From SAR324 cluster bacterium (GTDB taxonomy: Bacteria > SAR324 > NAC60-12), in NCBI GenBank assembly GCA_022448705.1, contig JAKUUF010000061.1, positions 1 to 8,092 on the forward strand: 8,092 bases of DNA, written 5' to 3'. Made by a program: the position numbers and the translations under genes. The notes beneath the pieces were generated by a model. The model had not been told where the DNA came from and did no database searches. It saw only the letters and a program-made list of their open reading frames with translations. This document shows positions 1 through 5,523 of this stretch, one piece after another. Each line of letters opens with the position of its first letter. Position 1 is the stretch's first letter.

Positions 1-266
1 TTCATGTGTTCTCCCTGTCGGCCGGTAAAGCCCATAGATGCGATGGCAGCAGTGGCATCCTCATGAAGCCAGGATTTGAATTGAGGGTCCGTCCAAGCTC
101 TTGCCACAACCTTAGCTCCATTTTTAGGGCCGACTCGGTTTTCATAAGTATCAATCAGTTCGTCCAGTGCTGCAGGGTCAACAAGGCCTTTTTCTACCAA
201 TAAAGATTCCAGGGCCTTGACTTTTAACTCCATTTCCGAAGGCGGTACAGTATGGTTGTCATGCAT
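1..266 (-). CDS. nthA: Nitrile hydratase, alpha subunit (N-terminal part; C-terminus beyond window)
   Basis: Nitrile hydratase hydrates nitriles to the corresponding amides in the cytoplasm, using a low-spin Fe(III) or non-corrin Co(III) centre held by the alpha subunit. Only the first 88 residues are visible. Recognition rests on the family's N-terminal helical region: VKALESLLVEKGLVDPAA at residues 16-33, then YENRVGPKNGAKVVARAW (41-58), TDPQFK, DATAAIA and GFTGRQGEHM (79-88), all in the order expected for NHase alpha. This fits it better than the related thiocyanate hydrolase gamma subunit. The metal-binding Cys-Thr-Leu-Cys-Ser-Cys claw lies downstream, outside the window, so Fe versus Co type cannot be read. 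The ATG at 266 is supported by AAGGAA (278-283, complement) 11 nt upstream and by an in-frame TAA just upstream. The family is usually about 200 residues long, so over half is missing here only because of the window edge. Confidence 0.88.
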   Translation of the reverse strand, partial: MHDNHTVPPSEMELKVKALESLLVEKGLVDPAALDELIDTYENRVGPKNGAKVVARAWTDPQFKSWLHEDATAAIASMGFTGRQGEHM

Positions 267-337
267 GCTTATGGCTGTTCCTTAGAGGTTTGTAATAAAT
301 TTCTGTTATTAATTTTTACATCTAAAGCATCTTTTGC

Positions 338-349
338 GGTATTAATGCC
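338..349. repeat. Imperfect 12-bp palindrome upstream of nthA
   Basis: GGTATTAATGCC is symmetric apart from one mismatched pair (GG-T-ATTAAT-G-CC). It lies about 72-83 nt upstream of the nitrile hydratase ATG, where a regulator could bind. The core ATTAAT also occurs just downstream at 308-313. It could easily be chance in AT-rich DNA. Confidence 0.2.
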
Positions 350-424
350 TTACTAATTTCGAGATTGTCATCGAGGAAGAGATCAGTAACTCAGGTGTCA
401 GTAAAGAACAAATTTCCTTAAATT

Positions 425-449
425 AAAAAAAATTGACTGTTCCGCAATT
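425..449 (-). terminator. Weak candidate rho-independent terminator after DUF4399 gene
   Basis: Read on the minus strand, a short inverted repeat AATTG / CAATT (5 bp, 9-nt loop) is followed directly by a run of eight T residues, about 67 nt past the DUF4399 stop codon. Position and T-tract suit a terminator, but the stem is short and AT-rich, so folding is doubtful. Confidence 0.3.
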
Positions 450-515
450 AGAAAAGATCATTTTGCCCTCAGGAAATCAAAATAACAACCTGTATCTTTC
501 TGCAAAAATTTTAAT

Positions 516-929
516 TTAATCAACGTTAACAGTAATTTGCTTGGACATTACAGGAGGATCGTGTGGTATGTGTGAGTAGTCACCCATCACAATCTGCAGG
601 GTATGTTGCCCTTGTTTAAGTTCTACTATTGCCTCAGTCTGGCCTTTGTGAAGATGGAGGTGTCTGTTTGAAATCGGCCTGTTGGGATTGGGTGGTTTAG
701 AGTCTATGATTAGATGAAAATGTCCTGTATCAGGCCAGTCTGCAAGTGCTGGTGCAATGCCCATTTGCTCAGTCAGTCCAAAGCGGACAAGCAGCGGTGA
801 TTTTACATTATCTCCATCTTTCAGGTCAATAAAGTAGGCTTTCGCTCCTTCTGGTGAAGGGGTTTCACCAGCATTTATCAACAGTGGAAGAAACATCAGC
901 GTAAGAAAAAGGATTTTGAATCGAATCAT
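516..929 (-). CDS. Exported His-rich DUF4399 family protein
   Basis: This 137-residue protein begins with a positively charged tip and a hydrophobic stretch (residues 2-19), with a plausible signal-peptidase site after INA (residue 20), so it is probably periplasmic. The mature part matches the DUF4399 pattern: AYFIDLKDGDNVKSPLLVRFGL (30-52, a beta-rich opening), DTGHFHLIID (67-76), RHLHLHKGQTEA (89-100), then QHTLQIVMGDYSHIPHDPPV (108-127). Eight histidines (70, 72, 90, 92, 94, 109, 120, 123), including HxH and HxHxH, suggest metal binding, but no function is established for the family as far as I know. It starts 4 nt after the stop of the upstream cytochrome gene and has no clear Shine-Dalgarno, so translation is probably coupled and the two are probably co-transcribed. 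The family call is fairly secure. Metal binding is inference. Confidence 0.85.
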   Translation of the reverse strand: MIRFKILFLTLMFLPLLINAGETPSPEGAKAYFIDLKDGDNVKSPLLVRFGLTEQMGIAPALADWPDTGHFHLIIDSKPPNPNRPISNRHLHLHKGQTEAIVELKQGQHTLQIVMGDYSHIPHDPPVMSKQITVNVD

Positions 930-933
930 TTAT

Positions 934-1845
934 TTATTCACTTACTGGGTGTGGAGGAATAGTACGCAAATAAGTTATAAGTGTATCTAAGTCCTGATCT
1001 GTCATTTTGGCGTAGTAAGAATATGGCATTGGTGGCATCAGTTTCATCCCACTTGGATGAATTCCATCAGTAATCATCTTCTTTACTTCTTCATCATTGT
1101 ATCTGCCGAGAGCAGTTGAGTGGCTTGTAATGTTTGCAGCTATAGACATTCCCCAAGGTCCCTTCATTTCCATTCCACCCTGACCAAGACCAGGAAGTGT
1201 CATGAGTCCTTTATAATCAGGAGGATTAAAAAAGAATTTCATGATGTTTTCTTCTTTACCCCAAGCTGTGTGGCATAGTGTACAATGAGCTACTGGTCCG
1301 GCAAGATATGCTCCATACTCCAACTTGTTCATTTTAGAAATGTCCTTCACATTTATGACAGGAGGGCCGTAAGATTTTGGCAGGGGCATTTTGTATTGGG
1401 AGGTTGGAAGATCATTTTTGACTGCAGGAATGCTCCGAAGAAAAAGTACGATCGACTTTACATCGTCATCCGACAAGTGACGGTAAACTGAAATTAACAT
1501 CGGGAATCCCACTAGAGTTCCGTCAGGTCTAATACCTTCTCGGATAGCTCTGATTACTTCCTCATCAGTCCAGGAGGCAATTGGACCGCCTGGAGTTAGG
1601 TTAGACATTGTGATTTGACCGTATGGTTCTTGAATTACATGTCCCGCCAATTCCATTCCAGGGATTGGTCCCACTCTGCGGTCATTCTTGTCATTTGTCA
1701 ATGGCCCCATTGGTGTGTGACATGAACCACAGGCTGCAGGCCCACGAACGAGGTATTCTCCTCTTTCAACAGAAGGTTTAGCGGAGATGTTATTTTGAGC
1801 ATGTAATAAAAGTAATGCAGTATAAACTAAAAAATATTTTTTCAT
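934..1845 (-). CDS. Di-heme c-type cytochrome, periplasmic
   Basis: This 303-residue protein has a signal peptide (hydrophobic residues 5-15, likely cleavage after ISA, residue 22) and two cytochrome c domains. Heme sites are CGSCH (39-43) and CTLCH (188-192). Likely distal Met ligands are M116 (GFPM) and M273 (PPMPY). Each domain ends with the usual helix (LSDDDVKSIVLFLRSIP, 124-140, and MTDQDLDTLITYLRTIP, 281-297), so the gene looks like a duplicated mono-heme unit. It resembles cytochrome subunits of membrane-bound alcohol, aldehyde or gluconate dehydrogenases, but those usually have three hemes and a partner dehydrogenase, and none lies nearby. The partner gene here is DUF4399, 4 nt downstream. 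Its role is electron transfer in the periplasm, with donor and acceptor unknown. The start lacks a recognisable Shine-Dalgarno (AT-only leader), but the signal peptide supports this ATG. Confidence 0.9.
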   Translation of the reverse strand: MKKYFLVYTALLLLHAQNNISAKPSVERGEYLVRGPAACGSCHTPMGPLTNDKNDRRVGPIPGMELAGHVIQEPYGQITMSNLTPGGPIASWTDEEVIRAIREGIRPDGTLVGFPMLISVYRHLSDDDVKSIVLFLRSIPAVKNDLPTSQYKMPLPKSYGPPVINVKDISKMNKLEYGAYLAGPVAHCTLCHTAWGKEENIMKFFFNPPDYKGLMTLPGLGQGGMEMKGPWGMSIAANITSHSTALGRYNDEEVKKMITDGIHPSGMKLMPPMPYSYYAKMTDQDLDTLITYLRTIPPHPVSE

Positions 1846-1940
1846 TTAATTTAAGGTTAAAGTTATTTTGTGATAAATTTACAGGAATTTTATAGTGAAG
1901 CAGATTTGAAAACTATTTGGCTGAATTTGGAGCATCAAAA

Positions 1941-1970
1941 GGTATAAAGGCTTAATAAACTGTTTTTCAA
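1941..1970 (-). promoter_or_regulatory. Candidate sigma70 promoter for cytochrome-DUF4399 operon
   Basis: On the minus strand, TTGAAA (1970-1965) and TATACC (1946-1941) are separated by 18 nt. These match 5/6 and 4/6 of the consensus hexamers. Transcription would start near 1934, giving a leader of roughly 90 nt before the cytochrome ATG. In DNA this AT-rich such matches arise by chance, so support is modest. Confidence 0.3.
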
Positions 1971-2043
1971 ATAACTCTTTTCCCTTTCATCAAGATAAAG
2001 CACTTTGATACATTATCGGTCTTAACTAAACGAAATTTTCCCC

Positions 2044-2062
2044 TAATAAAATTACTTTATTA
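2044..2062. repeat. Perfect AT-only inverted repeat after small gene
   Basis: TAATAAA and TTTATTA form a perfect 7-bp inverted repeat around a 5-nt spacer, beginning 7 nt past the stop codon of the 57-codon gene. As RNA it would be a weak all-AU hairpin with no U-tract behind it on the minus strand, so it is a poor terminator. It could be a processing or stability hairpin, a protein-binding palindrome, or chance. Confidence 0.35.
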
Positions 2063-2069
2063 ACAGGAA

Positions 2070-2243
2070 TTAAACTGAACTGTTCTCCCTCATGGATATA
2101 ATCCACTTCAATTCAGCAAGAACCCTTTTGATCTGCTGAAAAGGCAGGTAAGGTTTAAGGGTTTTCAATTCAGCATACAATTCATCAAGCCTATTATTAA
2201 CTTCATCAGCGGTAAGCTCCTGGCTGTTGTCGGTTTCTATCAT
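2070..2243 (-). CDS. Small hypothetical protein, 57 residues, predicted helical
   Basis: I do not recognise this protein. The frame runs from ATG at 2243 to TAA at 2070-2072. AGAAGGA sits close upstream (3 nt before the ATG, a short spacing), and an in-frame TAA a few codons further up fixes this as the only ATG start. The N-terminus is acidic and polar (MIETDNSQELTADE), followed by a likely helix VNNRLDELYAELKTLK (15-30), a break at KPYLP with P31 and P34, and a second likely helix QQIKRVLAELKWIISM (36-51). The Leu/Ile spacing suggests an amphipathic helical hairpin, perhaps for self-association. There is no signal peptide or membrane segment. It lies 142 nt downstream of the EF-G-like gene on the same strand and may share its transcript. 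Composition, start signal and lack of overlap with other genes argue that it is real, but no homologue is known to me. Confidence 0.6.
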   Translation of the reverse strand: MIETDNSQELTADEVNNRLDELYAELKTLKPYLPFQQIKRVLAELKWIISMRENSSV

Positions 2244-2385
2244 AATTCCTTCTATTGTTTAATGATTAGTAAGAACTGTCTTAAATGAAAAAGCAGTTAA
2301 AATGAAGATTTACTTGCTCAAATATAATTAAGTTTGCCTGAGGACCATTTGCTCTTTAGCAGAGTAGCCACAGTGCAGTTATTGA
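2244..2385. other. Gap between EF-G-like gene and small gene
   Basis: This is 142 AT-rich non-coding bases. I find no strong terminator after the EF-G-like stop. The only symmetries are short (CTCT/AGAG around 2351-2366 and AACTG/CAGTT at 2274-2298) and lack a T-tract, so read-through from the EF-G-like gene into the small gene is plausible. Confidence 0.5.
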
Positions 2386-4464
2386 TCAATGTTCTTCTTC
2401 AGACTTGCTGTCATCAATCACTTTCTTTTCCAGGTCTCTGGGCATTTCTTCGTAATGATTGAAAGTTTCCTGATGCCATCCTCTTCCTCCGGTAATTGAT
2501 CGCAATGTAGTTGCGTATCCATAAAGTTCCCCTTGTGGAACCTGTGCCCGTATAACCTGATTTTTTCCAACTGCATCCATTCCAAGAATTTTACCTCTTC
2601 TTCCGGAAATGTCACCCATTACGTCACCCATATATTCCTCAGGTACTTTGATTTCAAGATTGTAGATAGGTTCCAGAAGACATGGATCACATTCAAGTAT
2701 TCCCTGTCGGAAAGCATGCTTACCGGCGATCTGGAAGGCAACGTCCTTTGAATCGACAGGATGCTGTTTGCCGTCGTAAAAATCCACTTTAACGTCAACA
2801 ACACGGTAACCTGCTAAAACACCCTCAGATGATGCTGCGTTTACTCCTTTTTCAACTGAGGGGACAAAAACTCGGTCTACATTCTGGCCTACCAAGGATT
2901 GCTTAAAATCTATGCCACTGTCGCGTGGAGCAGGTTCCATACGCATCCAGACTTCAGCAAATTGTCCTGCACCTCCACTTTGTTTCTTATGACGGTATTT
3001 TGCCTCGCCATTTCGACGGATAGTTTCACGATAAGGTATTCTTGGCTTTACCAGGTCAACCTCCACCTGGAAACGATCCTTAAGGCGCTCTGATATAATT
3101 TTAAGATGCAGTTCTCCCTGTCCAAAAATCAGGGTCTGGCGCAGTTCCGGATCACCTTGGAAAATGAAAGTCGGATCTTCCTCATGAAGAGTAGAAAGTC
3201 CGGTGGACATTTTCTCCTCTTCCCCTTTTGATTTAAGCTTCAGGGCACCGCTCAGATTTGGTGCCGGGAAGTCGATTCCCGGAAGCTTCAGATTTGTTTT
3301 TGGATCAGATAGTGTGTCGCCTGTATGTGTGTTCTTGAGTTTTACAAAAGCACCAATATCTCCAGCACTAATTGACTTTACCTGGTTTCGTTCTTTTCCA
3401 TTCATCTGAAAAATCTGACCAATACGTTCCTGCTGGTTCCGGTTGGTGTTCTGGAGGTCTATTCCAGTCTCTATTTTGCCGCTGAAAACTCTAAAAAATG
3501 AGAGTTCACCGACATGAGCTTCACTTACGGTCTTAAAGACGCTTAAAACCGGTGATGTATCCTCAATTGAAATTTCGAATTTGGAATCATCGCTGCGTAT
3601 GGCTTCTGATTTGCCGGCATCAAATGGGGAAGGTGCATGTTCAGAAATGAAATCAAGCAGCTGCGGCACACCTACGGATATTGCAGATGCGGCTGCAAAA
3701 ACAGGAATAAATGTCTGCTGTTGGAACGCACCCTTAAGTCCGTCCTTTATTTCTGCGGCACTCAATTCACCTTCATCAAAAAACTTTTCAAGCAGTTTGT
3801 CATCTGATTCAGCAACATTTTCCATCAGCTGCTGATAAAGCTCATCTACCCTTGCCTGTGCTTCTGAGGGCAGTTCTTCACTCTTAAAACTGCCTTTCCC
3901 GTCAGTCTGGTACCTGAGAAGCTTATGATTAAGTACATCAATTATCCCGTCAAATCCTGGTCCTGGATTGACAGGCATTGTAATTGGGAAAAATCTTTTG
4001 CCGAAACGTTCAGACAAATCAGCCAGAATCTGGTCAAACTTGACATTTTCTGAATCAAGAACGTTTATTACTGCAATTGTGGGTATGCCATTTTCAGCAA
4101 TACGATCCCAAGTTTGTTCAGTGCCGAGTTCAATTCCGTGAGCACCATGTACTGTGAGCACTACAAAATCGGTTACCCTTAGTGCGGATAGAGTCTCACC
4201 TATGAAATCAGCATAACCTGGGGCATCCAGAATATTAAGTTTGCAGGAATTCCATTCCGCAAACATTGGGGTAGTGTGAATGGAAATTTGATGCTGCTTT
4301 TCGTCTTCATGATAGTCAGATACAGTGTTTCCATCAACAATAGTACCCAGCCGATTTATCACTCCGCTGCAGGCAAGCATCGATTCTGCTAGAATGGTGT
4401 TTCCGGAGGAACCATGTCCCACAATAGCGAAATTCCGGATTTTGGAAGCTTCGAATTCTAGCAT
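2386..4464 (-). CDS. EF-G-like translation factor paralogue with degenerate GTP-binding motifs
   Basis: The 692-residue product has the full EF-G layout: G domain (about 1-280), beta-barrel domain II (about 300-395), domain III, domain IV (IPYRETIRRNGEAKYRHKKQ followed by SGGAGQFAEVW) and domain V (VPEEYMGDVMGDISGRRGKI). It matches the EF-G-like subfamily (EF-G2 type, with GHG at the P-loop and DxPGYADF) rather than canonical FusA. The GTP-binding motifs deviate: the P-loop reads GHGSSGNT (16-23) with N22 in place of the invariant Lys, G4 reads NVLD (134-137) instead of NKxD, G3 reads DAPG (80-83) instead of DTPG, and the switch I region reads HQISI rather than RGITI/RGISI. Codons are unambiguous (AAC for N22, GTT for V135). 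The reading frame is intact at normal length, so it is not an obvious pseudogene. Its role may be ribosome-associated but GTP-independent, or atypical. The start has no Shine-Dalgarno, and a good promoter lies about 30-60 nt upstream. It diverges from the ABC operon. Confidence 0.9.
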   Translation of the reverse strand: MLEFEASKIRNFAIVGHGSSGNTILAESMLACSGVINRLGTIVDGNTVSDYHEDEKQHQISIHTTPMFAEWNSCKLNILDAPGYADFIGETLSALRVTDFVVLTVHGAHGIELGTEQTWDRIAENGIPTIAVINVLDSENVKFDQILADLSERFGKRFFPITMPVNPGPGFDGIIDVLNHKLLRYQTDGKGSFKSEELPSEAQARVDELYQQLMENVAESDDKLLEKFFDEGELSAAEIKDGLKGAFQQQTFIPVFAAASAISVGVPQLLDFISEHAPSPFDAGKSEAIRSDDSKFEISIEDTSPVLSVFKTVSEAHVGELSFFRVFSGKIETGIDLQNTNRNQQERIGQIFQMNGKERNQVKSISAGDIGAFVKLKNTHTGDTLSDPKTNLKLPGIDFPAPNLSGALKLKSKGEEEKMSTGLSTLHEEDPTFIFQGDPELRQTLIFGQGELHLKIISERLKDRFQVEVDLVKPRIPYRETIRRNGEAKYRHKKQSGGAGQFAEVWMRMEPAPRDSGIDFKQSLVGQNVDRVFVPSVEKGVNAASSEGVLAGYRVVDVKVDFYDGKQHPVDSKDVAFQIAGKHAFRQGILECDPCLLEPIYNLEIKVPEEYMGDVMGDISGRRGKILGMDAVGKNQVIRAQVPQGELYGYATTLRSITGGRGWHQETFNHYEEMPRDLEKKVIDDSKSEEEH

Positions 4465-4495
4465 TATGTTATCAATTTTTATTGAAGGCCAGAAA

Positions 4496-4524
4496 ATAAT
4501 CCTGTCTTTTCTGAATCATGTCAA
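4496..4524 (-). promoter_or_regulatory. Sigma70-type promoter for EF-G-like gene
   Basis: On the minus strand a perfect TTGACA (4524-4519) is followed after exactly 17 nt by GATTAT (4501-4496, 4 of 6 consensus positions). Transcription would begin near 4489, leaving a leader of about 25 nt before the ATG at 4464. That leader has no Shine-Dalgarno. This is the best promoter match in the window. Confidence 0.6.
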
Positions 4525-4569
4525 TAGAAAAATTATAAATTATAAAGAATCCCTGAAATAGCTTATGAA

Positions 4570-4575
4570 TATAAT
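4570..4575 (+). promoter_or_regulatory. Candidate -10 box for ABC transporter operon
   Basis: A perfect TATAAT on the plus strand lies about 165 nt upstream of the LivG-like start. The -35 position (around 4547-4552, GAATCC) is poor, and the upstream TG is one base out of register for an extended -10. It could be activator-dependent. Another possibility is TTGGAC (4589-4594), 18 nt, TATGAA (4613-4618). Confidence 0.3.
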
Positions 4576-4589
4576 GCGGTTTATTAATT

Positions 4590-4600
4590 TGGACTGTCCA
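4590..4600. repeat. 11-bp perfect palindrome in the divergent region
   Basis: TGGAC-T-GTCCA is perfectly symmetric and GC-richer than its surroundings. It sits just downstream of the TATAAT box and over an alternative -35, a position suited to an operator for the ABC operon. Five-base arms occur by chance fairly often, so support is weak. Confidence 0.25.
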
Positions 4601-4737
4601 CAAACTTAAAGTTATGAAGCTAAAACTTTTATTTTCTTGAAAAAAATTATTACAGAATGTTTCAATTTGACTTTGTTTCACTAAGTTATCACCATCGAAA
4701 GGTTTATTAGAAAAAAAGTTCAAGTTTCAGGTTGATC

Positions 4738-5523
4738 ATGATTGTAGTGCAGGATGTAGTTAAGCATTTTGGAGGGCTGGCAGCAGTAGATGGTGTTAGT
4801 ATGGAGATTAAGCAGGGAACCATCACAGGCTTGATCGGGCCAAACGGTGCCGGTAAATCAACACTTTTTAATTTGATTGCCGGAAACCTGAATCCAGAAT
4901 CCGGCAGTATATATTTGGATGGAGAGGATGTTACTGGACTTAAACCGCACATGCTTTTTTCCAAGGGACTGTTGAGAACATTTCAGATTGCGCATGAGTT
5001 CCAGAGCTTAAGTGTGCTTGATAATCTTATGATGGTTCCTTCTCTGCAAGTAGGGGAATCATTGCTGGGAGCATGGTTTAAGAGAGAAAAAGTTGTCCGT
5101 CAGGAAGCCGAAATGAGAGGCAAAGCAGAAGAAGTTATATCTTTTCTGAACATGGGGCACCTGGCAAATGAACTGGCAGGTAATCTATCAGGGGGCCAGA
5201 AAAAGCTGCTTGAACTTGGCCGGACCATGATGGCCTCCCCAAAAGTAGTAATTCTGGATGAGGTTGGGGCAGGAGTTAACAGGACACTGCTTAAGGAGAT
5301 TGGCGATGCAATTTTAAGCATGAACCGTGAGCGAGGTTTTACTTTTTGTATGATAGAACATGATATGGATTTCATCAGCCGGCTTTGTGACCCGGTTGTG
5401 GTGATGGCGGAAGGTAAAATACTGGCCCAGGGTAGCGCGGAGGAAATTAAAGCCAATGAAGACGTAATAGAAGCTTATTTAGGTACAAGTATGAAAAACA
5501 TGGGGGAGGCTCTTCCCGGATGA
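4738..5523 (+). CDS. livG: Branched-chain-amino-acid-type ABC importer, ATP-binding protein (LivG-like)
   Basis: This is one of the two ATPases of a Liv/HAAT-type importer, acting at the inner face of the cytoplasmic membrane. From ATG 4738 the protein is 261 residues, with Walker A GPNGAGKST (34-42), Q-loop Q83 in TFQ, signature LSGGQ (150-154), Walker B VVILDE (170-175), D-loop AGVN and switch His H208 in EHD, so it is catalytically complete. The residue after the Walker B Glu is Val (DEVGAGVN) rather than the usual Pro. The long segment between Q-loop and signature is typical of LivG. The start is chosen at ATG 4738, with AGG (4729-4731) 6 nt upstream. An in-frame TTG at 4732 abuts that AGG and is less likely. 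The stop overlaps the next start as ATGA. The substrate class is not readable from the ATPase, and the symbol denotes the family only. Confidence 0.88.
   Translation: MIVVQDVVKHFGGLAAVDGVSMEIKQGTITGLIGPNGAGKSTLFNLIAGNLNPESGSIYLDGEDVTGLKPHMLFSKGLLRTFQIAHEFQSLSVLDNLMMVPSLQVGESLLGAWFKREKVVRQEAEMRGKAEEVISFLNMGHLANELAGNLSGGQKKLLELGRTMMASPKVVILDEVGAGVNRTLLKEIGDAILSMNRERGFTFCMIEHDMDFISRLCDPVVVMAEGKILAQGSAEEIKANEDVIEAYLGTSMKNMGEALPG

Larger units (their letters stand above)
267..515. other. Intergenic region upstream of nitrile hydratase gene
   Basis: These 249 AT-rich bases separate the DUF4399 gene from the nitrile hydratase gene. All minus-strand frames are broken quickly (the longest ATG peptides seen are about 9-12 codons), so I call no gene. 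The region should hold the 3' end of the cytochrome-DUF4399 transcript and the promoter of nthA. I see no convincing sigma70 pair: ATGACA near the middle has no good -10 at the right distance. Two small symmetric sequences are listed separately (425-449 and 338-349). Confidence 0.6.
1846..2069. other. Intergenic region upstream of cytochrome gene
   Basis: This is 224 AT-rich bases between the small gene and the cytochrome gene, both on the minus strand. Only tiny open frames (18 codons or fewer) are present. It holds a candidate sigma70 promoter (1941-1970) and a perfect AT-only inverted repeat (2044-2062), both described separately. I see no RNA gene. Confidence 0.6.
4465..4737. promoter_or_regulatory. 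Divergent promoter region between EF-G-like gene and ABC operon
   Basis: These 273 strongly AT-rich bases separate the two divergent transcription units. They contain the EF-G-like promoter (4496-4524, minus), a TATAAT box for the plus strand (4570-4575), a tandem AATTATA/AATTATA-like stretch (4531-4546) and an 11-bp palindrome (4590-4600). An open minus-strand frame across 4472-4723 has low-complexity composition, contains these signals and is not called. Confidence 0.6.

Noticed and set aside
6..203. 65-codon plus-strand open frame at the left edge
   Set aside because: Lies opposite the clearly recognisable nitrile hydratase alpha frame.
1990..2018. FNR-like TTGAT half sites and ATCAA/TTGAT symmetry upstream of the cytochrome gene
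   Set aside because: Spacing does not match TTGAT-N4-ATCAA and the second half site is degenerate, so no FNR site is called despite the attractive respiratory context.
2274..2298. AACTG/CAGTT inverted repeat after the EF-G-like gene
   Set aside because: Five-base arms, a 15-nt loop and no T-tract on the relevant strand; not a convincing terminator.
3581..3835. 84-codon plus-strand open frame
   Set aside because: Antisense to the EF-G-like gene; Ser-rich composition typical of a shadow frame.
2386..4464. EF-G-like gene as a pseudogene because of its altered G motifs
   Set aside because: The frame is uninterrupted, of normal family length, with well-preserved domains IV and V and a good promoter, so decay is less likely than altered function.
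4472..4723. 83-codon minus-strand open frame in the divergent intergenic region
   Set aside because: Low-complexity, Phe/Asn/Lys-rich composition of AT-rich non-coding DNA; it contains the EF-G-like promoter and has no recognisable domain or start signal.
5100..5456. 118-codon minus-strand open frame
   Set aside because: Shadow of the LivG-like gene, Ser/Pro-rich with no family resemblance.
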